A stretch of 22,432 nt of DNA, taken from contig PWEU01000095.1 in NCBI GenBank assembly GCA_003554005.1, forward strand, positions 1-22,432, given 5' to 3'. Positions within the stretch are counted from its first letter, which is position 1, and each line of letters begins with the position of its first letter. Position numbers and translations under genes: made by a program. Source of the DNA: Nitriliruptoraceae bacterium (lineage in GTDB: Bacteria; Actinomycetota; Nitriliruptoria; Nitriliruptorales; Nitriliruptoraceae). The notes beneath the pieces are model-generated. The model saw only the letters and a program-made list of their open reading frames with translations. It did not search any database and was not told where the DNA came from. Positions 1 through 6,656 of the stretch are shown one piece after another.

Positions 1-54
1 CTGCACCATCGCACCGATCTGCACCATCGCACCGACCCGCACCACCCCACCGAG
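1..54 (+). repeat. 18-bp tandem repeat, three copies
   Basis: Three consecutive 18-mers occupy 1-18, 19-36 and 37-54. The first two differ only at their last base; the third is degenerate. Eighteen bases equal six codons, so the repeat keeps frame in the putative upstream gene and encodes His-rich hexapeptides. The array may extend beyond the window edge. Confidence 0.8.
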
Positions 55-105
55 TCCGACGCGACCGGCCGGAGGCCGGCCACCGACACAGGAGCACCAC
101 CGTGA
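1..105 (+). CDS. 3' end of an upstream gene (partial), His-rich C-terminal tail
   Basis: Frame 1 is open from the window edge to a TGA at 103-105. That TGA overlaps the GTG start of the acyl carrier protein gene (102-104) in a GTGA arrangement. The next three junctions of this operon are joined the same way, which is the main support for a real gene end here. The visible tail has three hexapeptide repeats (LHHRTD, LHHRTD, PHHPTE) followed by a Pro/Thr-rich stretch. No catalytic motif is visible, so the product cannot be named. In similar operons a fabH, fabD or fabG would be expected here, but that is context only. All three forward frames are open in this stretch, so the call remains moderate. 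Confidence 0.45.
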   Translation: MHHRTDLHHRTDPHHPTESDATGRRPATDTGAPP

Positions 106-338
106 GCCAGGAGCTACTCGCCACCTTCACCGAGGTCCTCACCGAGGAGTTCGGCGTCCCCGAGGATGAGATCACCGCCGACGCGACCTTCGAGGCGCTC
201 GGCCTCGACTCGCTCGACGTCGTCGAACTGACGCTGGGGCTGGAGGAGAAGACCGGCGTGAAGCTCGAGGACGAGGAGTTGGAGGACGTGCGTAGCGTCC
301 AGGACGCGATCGACAAGGTCAAGGAGAAGCAGGCGTGA
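102..338 (+). CDS. acpP: acyl carrier protein
   Basis: A 78-residue acidic carrier protein that holds growing acyl chains as thioesters during type II fatty acid synthesis in the cytoplasm. The phosphopantetheine attachment motif GLDSLDVVEL is intact with Ser37 as the modified residue. The acidic helices and the length match the AcpP family. The GTG start is set by homology and by AGGAG at 90-94, seven bases upstream. The stop overlaps the fabF start by four bases (GTGA). The same operon encodes AcpS, the enzyme that converts this protein to its holo form, and FabF and FabI, which act on its acyl thioesters. A short GC hairpin (67-81) lies just upstream in the tail of the preceding frame. Confidence 0.96.
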   Translation: MSQELLATFTEVLTEEFGVPEDEITADATFEALGLDSLDVVELTLGLEEKTGVKLEDEELEDVRSVQDAIDKVKEKQA

Positions 339-1582
339 CCGATGTCGTCGTCACCGGAGTCGGGATCCTCAGCCCCTCGGGCCGGGGGCTGAACGCGGCG
401 TGGGCGGGGGCGCTGTCCGGTCGCACGGCGGCGGCGCGCGACGAGCTGCTGGCCGAGATGGGGACCCCCGTCCAGATCAGCTGTCGTGTACCGGCGTTCG
501 ATCCCGATGCCGAGCTCGGGCGCGGTGCAGCACGCCGTCTCGACCGGTTCACCCACCTCGCGGTCATCGCGGCGCGCGAGGCCATCGCCCACGCCGGACT
601 GTCGGAGGTGGGCGAGGAGCGGATCACCCACGTCGATGCCGACCGGACCGGGATCCTGATGGGCTCGGGGATCGGCGGCGCCGAGACGTGGGCGGAGGAG
701 TACCCGCGCTACCTCGACAAGGGGCCCGGACGGGTCAGCCCCATGTTCGTGCCCAAGATGCTCTCCACCACCGCCGCGGGCACGATCGCGATCCGCTCGG
801 GCGCGCGCGGGCCCAACATGACCGTGAACACCGCCTGCGCAGCAGGGGCCTCGGCGATCCATCTCGGCCGGGACCTGCTCCGGGCCGGTGCGGCCGACGT
901 GATCCTGGCGGGTGGGGTCGAGGCCGGGGTGACCGGGTTGTCGGTCAGCGCCTTCGCCCAGATGGGTGCGCTGACCAAGAACCCCGACCCCGCCACCGCC
1001 TCCCGCCCCTTCGACGTGGCGAGGGACGGGTTCGTGATCGGTGAGGGTGCGGCGGTGCTGGTGCTGGAGACCGCGGAGCACGCGGCCGCCCGCGGGGCCA
1101 CGCCGCTGGCCGTCGTCGCCGGCGCGGGCGCGTCAGCCGACGCCCACCACGCCACGGCGCCACCGGACGACGGTGGAGGTGCCCGGCTCGCGATGCAACG
1201 CGCCCTGCAGGACGCGGATCTCGACCCCACGGCCGTGGGCCACCTCAACGCCCACGGGACGTCGACGCCGCTCAACGACGCGGCCGAGGGGCGGGCGCTG
1301 CGCGCGGTGTTCGGCGACCACACCGATCGGATCGCGGTGTCCTCGACCAAGGGGGTCACCGGACACACCCTGGGCGCGGCCGGTGCGATCGAGGCGGTGT
1401 TCTCCATCCAGGCCCTGCGTGAGGGCCGGGTGCCACCGACGGCCAACCTGGTCGACCAGGATCCGGAGATCGACCTGGACGTGGTCGCGGGCGCCCCGCG
1501 GGAGGTGACGTTGCAGGCGGTGATGTCGACCTCGATGGGGTTCGGTGGCCAGAACGCGGCCCTGGTGTTCACCCCGGCGTGA
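335..1582 (+). CDS. fabF: beta-ketoacyl-ACP synthase II (KAS II)
   Basis: A 415-residue condensing enzyme that extends acyl-ACP by two carbons using malonyl-ACP. The thiolase-fold active site is complete: Cys168 in the NTACAAG motif, His307 in NAHGTSTPLND, Lys339 in SSTKG and His344 in TGHTLGAAGA. This Cys-His-His arrangement separates FabF/FabB from FabH. The C-terminal GFGGQNA motif is also present. The GTG start overlaps the acpP stop (GTGA) and the stop overlaps the plsC-like start, so translation is probably coupled along the operon. Length and motif spacing are normal for the family. A polyketide-type ketosynthase is less likely given the adjacent fatty acid genes. Confidence 0.95.
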   Translation: MTDVVVTGVGILSPSGRGLNAAWAGALSGRTAAARDELLAEMGTPVQISCRVPAFDPDAELGRGAARRLDRFTHLAVIAAREAIAHAGLSEVGEERITHVDADRTGILMGSGIGGAETWAEEYPRYLDKGPGRVSPMFVPKMLSTTAAGTIAIRSGARGPNMTVNTACAAGASAIHLGRDLLRAGAADVILAGGVEAGVTGLSVSAFAQMGALTKNPDPATASRPFDVARDGFVIGEGAAVLVLETAEHAAARGATPLAVVAGAGASADAHHATAPPDDGGGARLAMQRALQDADLDPTAVGHLNAHGTSTPLNDAAEGRALRAVFGDHTDRIAVSSTKGVTGHTLGAAGAIEAVFSIQALREGRVPPTANLVDQDPEIDLDVVAGAPREVTLQAVMSTSMGFGGQNAALVFTPA

Positions 1583-2307
1583 GCGCGTCCGATGGCTCAG
1601 GGGAGCAGCGCCGGTCGGCGGCGGAGGAGGTCGTGGTCCCGGTGACCTCGGTGCCGGGTCCCCGCTCGCCGCGGCGTCTCATCCTCCGGCCGATCCTCAG
1701 GAGCTGGCTGCGGGTCCGCTCGATCGGCGCCGAGCACGTCCCGCCCGACGGGCCCGTGCTGCTGGCCTCCTCCCACCGCTCCCACGCGGACTCGATCGCC
1801 CTCGCGCTCGCGGTGTACCGGCCGGTCCACTTCCTCGGCGACCTGGAGCTCACCGAGGCGCCGATCGTCGGGCCCCAGCTCCCGAGGCTCGGGATGGTCC
1901 CGCTGCGGCGTGGGACCGCCGACAGCGCCGCTCTGGACGTGGTGCGGGCGCTGCTGGGTGACGGCCACTGCGTGGTCGTCTATCCCGAGGGCTCGCGCAG
2001 CCGCGACGGCAAGGTCCACCGGCTGCGCAGCGGTGTGGCGCGGGTCGCGGCCGAGCTGTCGGTCCCCGTGGTGCCTGCCGGTATCGAGGGCATCGAGCGG
2101 GCCTGGCCCGTGGACGCCCGGCCGCGCCTGCGGGGCGCCGCGGTCACGGTGCGGTTCGCGCCCGCCTTCCCGCCCCCCGAGGACACCCCCCGCGCCCGTC
2201 GCGCCTTCAGCCTCGAGCTCCAGGCCCGGCTCGCGGAGCTGTCCCGCTCGGAGTCGACGACGACCTTCGCCCCCGTGCGGGGTGGGGAAGCGGAGACGGC
2301 ACCGTGA
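1579..2307 (+). CDS. 1-acyl-sn-glycerol-3-phosphate acyltransferase (PlsC family)
   Basis: A 242-residue member of the LPLAT/AGPAT family, which moves an acyl group to lysophosphatidic acid to make phosphatidic acid at the inner face of the membrane. The HX4D motif is His66-Asp71 in SHRSHAD. The substrate-binding block YPEGSRSRDGK is near 135-145, and a VPVVPAGIEG block follows near 162. There is no long N-terminal transmembrane helix, only a basic segment near 30-47 that may associate with the membrane. The GTG start overlaps the fabF stop and the end overlaps the acpS start. Placement beside acpP and fabF suggests it draws acyl groups from the same pathway. Its exact acceptor (glycerol phosphate or another alcohol) cannot be fixed from sequence. 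Confidence 0.88.
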   Translation: MSASDGSGEQRRSAAEEVVVPVTSVPGPRSPRRLILRPILRSWLRVRSIGAEHVPPDGPVLLASSHRSHADSIALALAVYRPVHFLGDLELTEAPIVGPQLPRLGMVPLRRGTADSAALDVVRALLGDGHCVVVYPEGSRSRDGKVHRLRSGVARVAAELSVPVVPAGIEGIERAWPVDARPRLRGAAVTVRFAPAFPPPEDTPRARRAFSLELQARLAELSRSESTTTFAPVRGGEAETAP

Positions 2308-2750
2308 GCGGCCTGCGGACCGGCTGCGACCTGGTCGACATCGCCCGCCTCTCGGCGGCGATCGATCGGCGACCGGCGCTGCTGGCCCGGGTGTTCACCA
2401 GCCGGGAGCTGGCTGATGCGCGTCGCGATGGGGTCGCCCAGGGCTCCGAGGTGGAGCGGGCCCGGTTGGCCGCGAGGTTCGCCGCCAAAGAGGCGACCCG
2501 CAAGGCGCTCGGCGACCTGCGGCTGCCCTTCCACGCCGTCGAGGTCCGGACCGCCGAGGACGGTGCCCCCCGGCTCTACCTGCACGGTGAGCCGGCACCG
2601 CTGGCCTGCTCGCTGTCCCACGACGGGGGGGTGGCGATGGCGGTGGTCGTCGGAGTGGACCTCGGCCTCCCGGGCACCGTCGACCACCGTGCCGCCACCG
2701 AGGGTGCACCGCCCCACCCCGACCCACCGCCAACCGACATCCCGGCCTGA
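2304..2750 (+). CDS. acpS: holo-[acyl carrier protein] synthase (4'-phosphopantetheinyl transferase)
   Basis: Transfers 4'-phosphopantetheine from CoA to the carrier serine of ACP. The N-terminal TGCDLVDIARL motif supplies the Mg-binding Asp9, and FAAKEATRKALG near 59-70 supplies Glu63 and the conserved Lys. These are the two signature blocks of AcpS. At 148 residues it is longer than the usual 120-130. The excess is a His/Pro-rich tail after about residue 128 that is probably disordered. The GTG start overlaps the preceding stop (GTGA). Having acpS in the same transcript as its ACP substrate is a neat arrangement, since acpS often lies elsewhere in genomes. Confidence 0.93.
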   Translation: MSGLRTGCDLVDIARLSAAIDRRPALLARVFTSRELADARRDGVAQGSEVERARLAARFAAKEATRKALGDLRLPFHAVEVRTAEDGAPRLYLHGEPAPLACSLSHDGGVAMAVVVGVDLGLPGTVDHRAATEGAPPHPDPPPTDIPA

Positions 2751-2760
2751 GGAGGTCACC

Positions 2761-3558
2761 GTGCTGCTCGAGGGCAAGAAGCTGCTGATCACCGGGGTCC
2801 TCGACCCCCGCTCCATCGCGTTCTTCGCGGCCAGGGTCGCCCAGGAGCAGGGGGCCGAGGTGGTCCTGACCGGGTTCGGTCGCGGGCGCCGGCTCACCGA
2901 ACGCGCGGCGGCACGCCTGGATCCGGTGCCGGACATCCTCGAGCTCGACGTGACCGTGCCGGAGCACATCCAAGCGGTCGCCGCCGCCCTCGAGCAGCGG
3001 TGGGGCCGGTTGGACGGTCTCCTGCACGCCATCGGGTTCGCCCCCGCGTCCTGCCTCGATGGCGGTTTCCTGCCCGCGCCCTGGGAGGACGTCAGCAGGG
3101 CCCTGCAGGTCTCCACCTACTCCTACGCCGCGCTGGCGAGCGGGTTGAAGGAGCTGCTCGCCGTCGGTCCGGGCGCGGTGGTCGGGTTGGACTTCGACGG
3201 GCAGGTGGCCTGGCCCGGCTACGACTGGATGGGCGTCGCCAAGGCGGGGCTCGAGTCGGCCAACCGCTACCTCGCGCGCGACCTCGGTCCCCTCGGTATC
3301 CGGGCGAACCTCGTCGCCGCCGGGCCGCTGCACACGATGGCTGCCCGGTCGATCGGGACGATCGGCGCCTTCGAGCACCTGTGGACCGAACGGGCGCCGC
3401 TGGGCTGGAACCCCCGCGACCCGGAGCCCGTCGGCCGTGTGGTCTGTTCGTTGCTCTCGGACTGGATGCCCGCGGTGACCGGGGAGGTCGTGCACGTCGA
3501 CGGAGGTGTCCACGCCATGGGAGGACCGGTCGCCCCGGTGCTGCCGAACGAGCGCTAG
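2761..3558 (+). CDS. fabI: enoyl-ACP reductase, InhA/FabI type (NADH)
   Basis: A 265-residue short-chain-dehydrogenase-fold enzyme that reduces trans-2-enoyl-ACP, the last step of each elongation cycle. The GTG at 2761 is chosen because GGAGG (2751-2755) sits five bases upstream and because residue 1 then aligns with the InhA N-terminus. The frame is open further upstream, but that part lies over acpS. Catalytic residues by alignment to InhA are Phe145, Tyr154 and Lys161 (Tyr-X6-Lys in YDWMGVAK). The segments SIAFFAARVAQEQGAE, ANLVAAGPLHT and CSLLSDWMPAVTGE are strikingly InhA-like. The position of InhA Ser94 (HSIGF) is Ala90 here (HAIGF). It closes the five-gene lipid operon. Confidence 0.94.
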   Translation: MLLEGKKLLITGVLDPRSIAFFAARVAQEQGAEVVLTGFGRGRRLTERAAARLDPVPDILELDVTVPEHIQAVAAALEQRWGRLDGLLHAIGFAPASCLDGGFLPAPWEDVSRALQVSTYSYAALASGLKELLAVGPGAVVGLDFDGQVAWPGYDWMGVAKAGLESANRYLARDLGPLGIRANLVAAGPLHTMAARSIGTIGAFEHLWTERAPLGWNPRDPEPVGRVVCSLLSDWMPAVTGEVVHVDGGVHAMGGPVAPVLPNER

Positions 3559-3641
3559 GGACCGATCGAGGAGTGAACGGACTGTCCGGCCACCGTTCGG
3601 ACGTTCGGCCAGGTGCCCACCAGCCCACTGTCAGGGGTCGG

Positions 3642-3690
3642 AAGGTGGTGACACCTTGCGATGGAAGCTCATCCGCCGGGACGTTCCCGG
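3642..3690. promoter_or_regulatory. two short inverted repeats in the leader of the small membrane protein gene
   Basis: The 170-base gap between fabI and the small membrane gene holds two perfect 6-bp inverted repeats. AAGGTG/CACCTT spans 3642-3657 with a 4-base gap, and CCGGGA/TCCCGG spans 3676-3690 with a 3-base gap. A looser GAACGG/CCGTTC pair spans 3575-3598 and could end the fabI transcript. They could be operators or 5' UTR hairpins. No convincing -35/-10 pair was seen. Confidence 0.3.
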
Positions 3691-3728
3691 AGCACGTTGA
3701 TGGGTCACCTCCCTAGGAGGCCCTCCAC

Positions 3729-3872
3729 ATGAACCTGGCCATACTGCTCATCATCCTCGCGCTGCTGGTCGGCGGACTCGGTTTCGTGTTCGACCTGGTG
3801 GTCCTCGGACTCGTGGTCGGCGTCGTCCTGCTGATCGCCGGCATCGTCACCGGCCGACGGGGTGCGGTGTAG
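3729..3872 (+). CDS. small hydrophobic membrane protein (47 aa)
   Basis: A 47-codon ORF from ATG 3729 to TAG 3870-3872. A perfect AGGAGG (3715-3720) lies eight bases upstream, the best ribosome-binding site in this part of the window. The product is almost entirely hydrophobic: two predicted membrane helices (about 3-22 and 24-41) separated by a single Phe-Asp, then a short basic tail (GRRGAV). It resembles the small 'hydrophobic protein' families common in actinobacteria, but no specific family is assigned. It sits alone, convergent with the stress protein gene, and the two share a terminator. Function is unknown; a role in membrane stress is a guess from context only. Confidence 0.75.
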   Translation: MNLAILLIILALLVGGLGFVFDLVVLGLVVGVVLLIAGIVTGRRGAV

Positions 3873-3882
3873 GCGTCGTCGT

Positions 3883-3924
3883 ACGAGTGCGCCCCCGACG
3901 CCGACGCGTCGGGGGCGCACTCGT
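3883..3924. terminator. bidirectional terminator hairpin, perfect 18-bp stem
   Basis: The left arm 3883-3900 and right arm 3907-3924 are exact reverse complements with a 6-base loop (CCGACG). It lies between the converging small membrane gene (ends 3872) and universal stress gene (ends 3957), so it can serve both strands. Neither side has a T-run, as is common for GC-rich actinobacterial terminators. Confidence 0.85.
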
Positions 3925-3956
3925 GGGGTCTCACGACGCCCGAGCGGCCTCACCGC

Positions 3957-4367
3957 TCACTCGTGTTGTGGCGAGGCCTTCACCGCGAGCACGGAACAGT
4001 CGGCGTGCAGGAGGATGTCCTGGGCGTTCGAGCCGAGGATCAGCTTGCCGACGGGGGAACGGCGCCGGATGCCGATCACGATCATGTCCGCGTCCTCGTC
4101 CTTGGAGGCCTGGAGCAGGTCTTCCGCCGGAGCGTTGCCGCGCGCGTACTCGATCAGCCGGTGGTTCACCCCGGAGTCCCGCAACCTCGCCTCGAGCTGC
4201 TCGAACTCCTCGCGGTAGCTCATCACCTGCTCGAGTTCATCGCGTTCGCCGCCCCGCATCGAGTGGACGACCAGCAGCTCCCCGTCCCGCAGCACCGCTT
4301 CTTCCAAGGCCCGGGTCAGTGCCGCCCGACCCTCCGGTGACCTCAGGAAACCGGCGACGATCTTCAT
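3957..4367 (-). CDS. universal stress protein (UspA family)
   Basis: A 136-residue cytoplasmic single-domain Usp. The N-terminal strand MKIVAGF and the C-terminal nucleotide-binding block GIRRRSPVGKLILGSNAQ are clear. That block follows the G-2x-G-9x-G(S/T) spacing, but the second Gly is Arg (GIRR). The variant occurs in an actinobacterial RRRSPVGK subgroup, so ATP binding should not be assumed or ruled out. The C-terminus (ADCSVLAV) is typical. The start is ATG at 4367-4365, with an AGGAGAGGG-type ribosome site 5-13 bases upstream on the minus strand. It is transcribed divergently from the 2-oxoacid dehydrogenase operon. An inverted repeat overlaps its leader. Confidence 0.93.
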   Translation of the reverse strand: MKIVAGFLRSPEGRAALTRALEEAVLRDGELLVVHSMRGGERDELEQVMSYREEFEQLEARLRDSGVNHRLIEYARGNAPAEDLLQASKDEDADMIVIGIRRRSPVGKLILGSNAQDILLHADCSVLAVKASPQHE

Positions 4368-4378
4368 GCGTTCCCTCT

Positions 4379-4409
4379 CCTGGCTCGCGTCCTTCGCACT
4401 CTAGCCAGG
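4379..4409 (-). promoter_or_regulatory. inverted repeat in the leader of the universal stress gene
   Basis: CCTGGCT (4379-4385) and AGCCAGG (4403-4409) are perfect complements 17 bases apart. On the minus strand the proximal arm abuts and partly includes the AGGAGAGGG ribosome site, so a 5' UTR hairpin could mask it. Alternatively, a -10-like TAGAGT lies inside the repeat, in which case this is an operator over the promoter. Confidence 0.35.
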
Positions 4410-4458
4410 CGAGCGGGGCCCGCGTCGAGTCACCCGCGCATCCTGGGGGCGTGGGGTC

Positions 4459-4464
4459 TAAGGT
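4459..4464 (+). promoter_or_regulatory. possible -10 element of the 2-oxoacid dehydrogenase operon
   Basis: TAAGGT fits the actinobacterial TANNNT -10 pattern and lies about 72 bases before the E1 alpha start, in the divergent gap with the stress gene. No good -35 was found, so this is weak. Confidence 0.2.
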
Positions 4465-4535
4465 CGGGAACCTGCAGCCCGAGGTGCCGCCCGGGAGGGA
4501 GCCCGGTCGCCCCGTGCGGGTGGTGAGGAGGCCAG

Positions 4536-5675
4536 GTGGTGGATGACCTGCAACGTGCCGGCTCGGGACAGCTCGATCCGACGAGCCTGCTCCCACCCGC
4601 CGAGCCGGTCCACCTGTTGGACCCCGACGGCACCCTGCACGAGGATCCGGATCACCCCGTGGGTCTCGACGACGCCGCGCTGCTCGAGCTGCATCGGACG
4701 ATGATCATCACGCGGCGCGTCGATCGTGAGGCGATCAACCTGCAGCGGCAGGGGCAGCTCGGGGTGTACGCGTCCTGCCTCGGTCAGGAGGCCGCGCAGG
4801 TCGCCTCCGCGTGGGCGCTGCAGGACGAGGACTGGATCTTCCCCTCCTACCGGGAGCTCGGGGCCGCCATCGTGCGTGACGTGGACCCGGCCGACCTCCT
4901 GCACCTGTTCCGCGGGACGTGGCTGTCCGATCACGACCCCTACGAGCACCGCTTCGCGCTGCTGTCGATCCCCATCGGCACCCAGGCCCTGCACGCCACG
5001 GGCTTCGCGATGGGCGCGCGCTTCGACGACAACCCGATCGTCACGGTCGTCTACTTCGGCGACGGCGGGACCTCGGAGGGCGACCCCCACGAAGCCATGA
5101 CCTTCGCCGGGGTGATGCGGGCACCGGTGGTGTTCTTCGTCCAGAACAACCAGTACGCGATCTCCGTGCCGCTGGCGAAGCAGACCGCGGCACCGACCCT
5201 GGCCCACAAGGCGATCGGGTACGGCCTCCCCGGTTACCGCTGCGACGGCAACGATCCGCTGGCGACCTACGCCGTCACGCGACGCGCCGTGGAGCGGGCG
5301 CGCGCCGGCCACGGACCGGCCTTGATCGAGGCGCTGACCTACCGCATGGAGGCCCACACCACCTCCGACGATCCCTCCCGATACCGCAGCGACGAGGAGC
5401 TCGAGGCGGCCGCACTGACCGACCCGATCGTCCGGTTGCGCAACCACCTGCGGAACCGTGACCTGCTGGACGACGCGACGGAGCGGCGCTTCGAGGAGGA
5501 GGCGGCCGAGCGGGCGCAGGCGGTCCGCGACGCGATCTACGACGCCCCTCACGGGGACCCGCTGGAGCTGTTCGACCACGTCTACGTGGCCCCCCGGGCC
5601 GACCTCGCCGCGCAGCGCGACGAGCTGCGGGCCGAGCTCGCGCGGCGCGAGGACGACGACGGGGGGGCCGCATGA
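4536..5675 (+). CDS. 2-oxoacid (pyruvate or branched-chain) dehydrogenase E1 component, alpha subunit
   Basis: A 379-residue thiamine-diphosphate subunit that decarboxylates a 2-oxoacid and passes the acyl group to lipoyl-E2. The TPP/Mg motif runs from GDGGTSEGD (Gly175) to QNN (Asn204-205). The E1 alpha loop HTTSDDPSRYR is present near 293-303, and so is the substrate-channel block YASCLGQEAAQVASAWAL. Overall it resembles Bacillus PdhA and the actinobacterial BkdA proteins, so the substrate is undecided between pyruvate and branched-chain 2-oxoacids. GAGGAGG (4525-4531) precedes tandem GTG codons at 4536 and 4539; the second has better spacing, so the first residue is uncertain by one. The stop overlaps the E1 beta start (ATGA). 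Confidence 0.92.
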   Translation: MVDDLQRAGSGQLDPTSLLPPAEPVHLLDPDGTLHEDPDHPVGLDDAALLELHRTMIITRRVDREAINLQRQGQLGVYASCLGQEAAQVASAWALQDEDWIFPSYRELGAAIVRDVDPADLLHLFRGTWLSDHDPYEHRFALLSIPIGTQALHATGFAMGARFDDNPIVTVVYFGDGGTSEGDPHEAMTFAGVMRAPVVFFVQNNQYAISVPLAKQTAAPTLAHKAIGYGLPGYRCDGNDPLATYAVTRRAVERARAGHGPALIEALTYRMEAHTTSDDPSRYRSDEELEAAALTDPIVRLRNHLRNRDLLDDATERRFEEEAAERAQAVRDAIYDAPHGDPLELFDHVYVAPRADLAAQRDELRAELARREDDDGGAA

Positions 5676-6643
5676 CCGTCACCCTGGCCCAGGCCATCAA
5701 CCGCGCGCTGACCGACGCGATGGCCGAGGACGACCGTGTCCTGGTGTTCGGTGAGGACGTGGGGCGGCTCGGCGGCGTGTTCCGTGTCACCGACGGCCTG
5801 CAGTCACGCTTCGGCGAGCAGCGCTGTTTCGACACCCCGCTCGCGGAGTCCGGGATCATCGGCACCGCCATCGGTCTCGCGATCTACGGCTACCGCCCCG
5901 TGGCCGAGATGCAGTTCGACGGGTTCACCTACCCCGCCTTCGAGCAACTGGTCAGCCACCTGGCCAAGCTGCGCAACCGGTCCCGGGGCACGCTGACCCT
6001 GCCGGTCACCGTGCGGATCCCCTACGGCGGTGGCATCGGTGCGGGCGAGCACCACTCGGAGTCCCCGGAGAGCTACTGGGTGCACACCGCCGGCCTGACC
6101 GTGGTCAGCCCGGGGACCCCGGACGACGGGTACGCGATGGTCCGCGAGGCGATCGCCAGCGACGACCCCGTGATCGTGATGGAGCCCAAGCGCCGGTACT
6201 GGATGAAGGCCGACATCGAGTTGCCGGTGACCGCGCCTCCGGCCCACGAGGCGCTGGTCCGCCGTGAAGGCACCGACGTGACCATCGTCTGCTACGGCCC
6301 GATGGTCCGGACCGCACTTGACGCGGCCGAGGCCGCCGAGGAGGAGGGCTGGTCGCTGGAGGTGCTGGACCTGCGCTCGCTGTCACCGATGGACACCGAG
6401 GCCATCGTCGCCTCGGTCCAGCGCACCGGCCGTGCGATCGTGGTCCACGAGGCCGGCCGCTCCCTCGGGCTGGGTGCCGAGGTGGCGGCGCGGGTGCAGG
6501 AGGCGGCGTTCTACCACCTCGAGGCGCCGGTGCTGCGGGCCACCGGTTTCGACACGCCCTACCCACCGGCCAAGCTCGAGGGGTACTGGCTGCCCGACGT
6601 GGACCGGATCCTCGATCTCGTGGAGCGGTCCCTGGCGTACTGA
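5672..6643 (+). CDS. 2-oxoacid (pyruvate or branched-chain) dehydrogenase E1 component, beta subunit
   Basis: A 323-residue transketolase-like subunit that pairs with E1 alpha to form the heterotetrameric E1. Typical blocks are VFGEDVGRLGGVFRVTDGL (about 25-43), FDTPLAESGIIGTAIGLA, GGIGAGEHHSESPESYW and the C-terminal TGFDTPYPPAKLEGYWLPD. The block MEPKRRYW near 169-177 recalls the FEPK segment of branched-chain E1 beta subunits and of mycobacterial BkdB. This tips the substrate guess toward branched-chain 2-oxoacids without proving it. The ATG start overlaps the E1 alpha stop (ATGA) and follows a run of seven Gs. The E2 gene begins 13 bases after the stop. Confidence 0.92.
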   Translation: MTVTLAQAINRALTDAMAEDDRVLVFGEDVGRLGGVFRVTDGLQSRFGEQRCFDTPLAESGIIGTAIGLAIYGYRPVAEMQFDGFTYPAFEQLVSHLAKLRNRSRGTLTLPVTVRIPYGGGIGAGEHHSESPESYWVHTAGLTVVSPGTPDDGYAMVREAIASDDPVIVMEPKRRYWMKADIELPVTAPPAHEALVRREGTDVTIVCYGPMVRTALDAAEAAEEEGWSLEVLDLRSLSPMDTEAIVASVQRTGRAIVVHEAGRSLGLGAEVAARVQEAAFYHLEAPVLRATGFDTPYPPAKLEGYWLPDVDRILDLVERSLAY

Positions 6644-6656
6644 CGGAGGAGGCCAC

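Noticed and set aside
1980..3513. Long minus-strand open frames opposite the lipid operon
   Set aside because: They are rich in Arg/Pro/Gly with no family motif and overlap well-supported genes on the other strand. High GC content makes long antisense frames common.
5661..5667. Seven-G run just before the E1 beta start as a phase-variable tract
   Set aside because: Too short to be notable in this GC-rich context, and it lies at the end of E1 alpha where a shift would change few residues.
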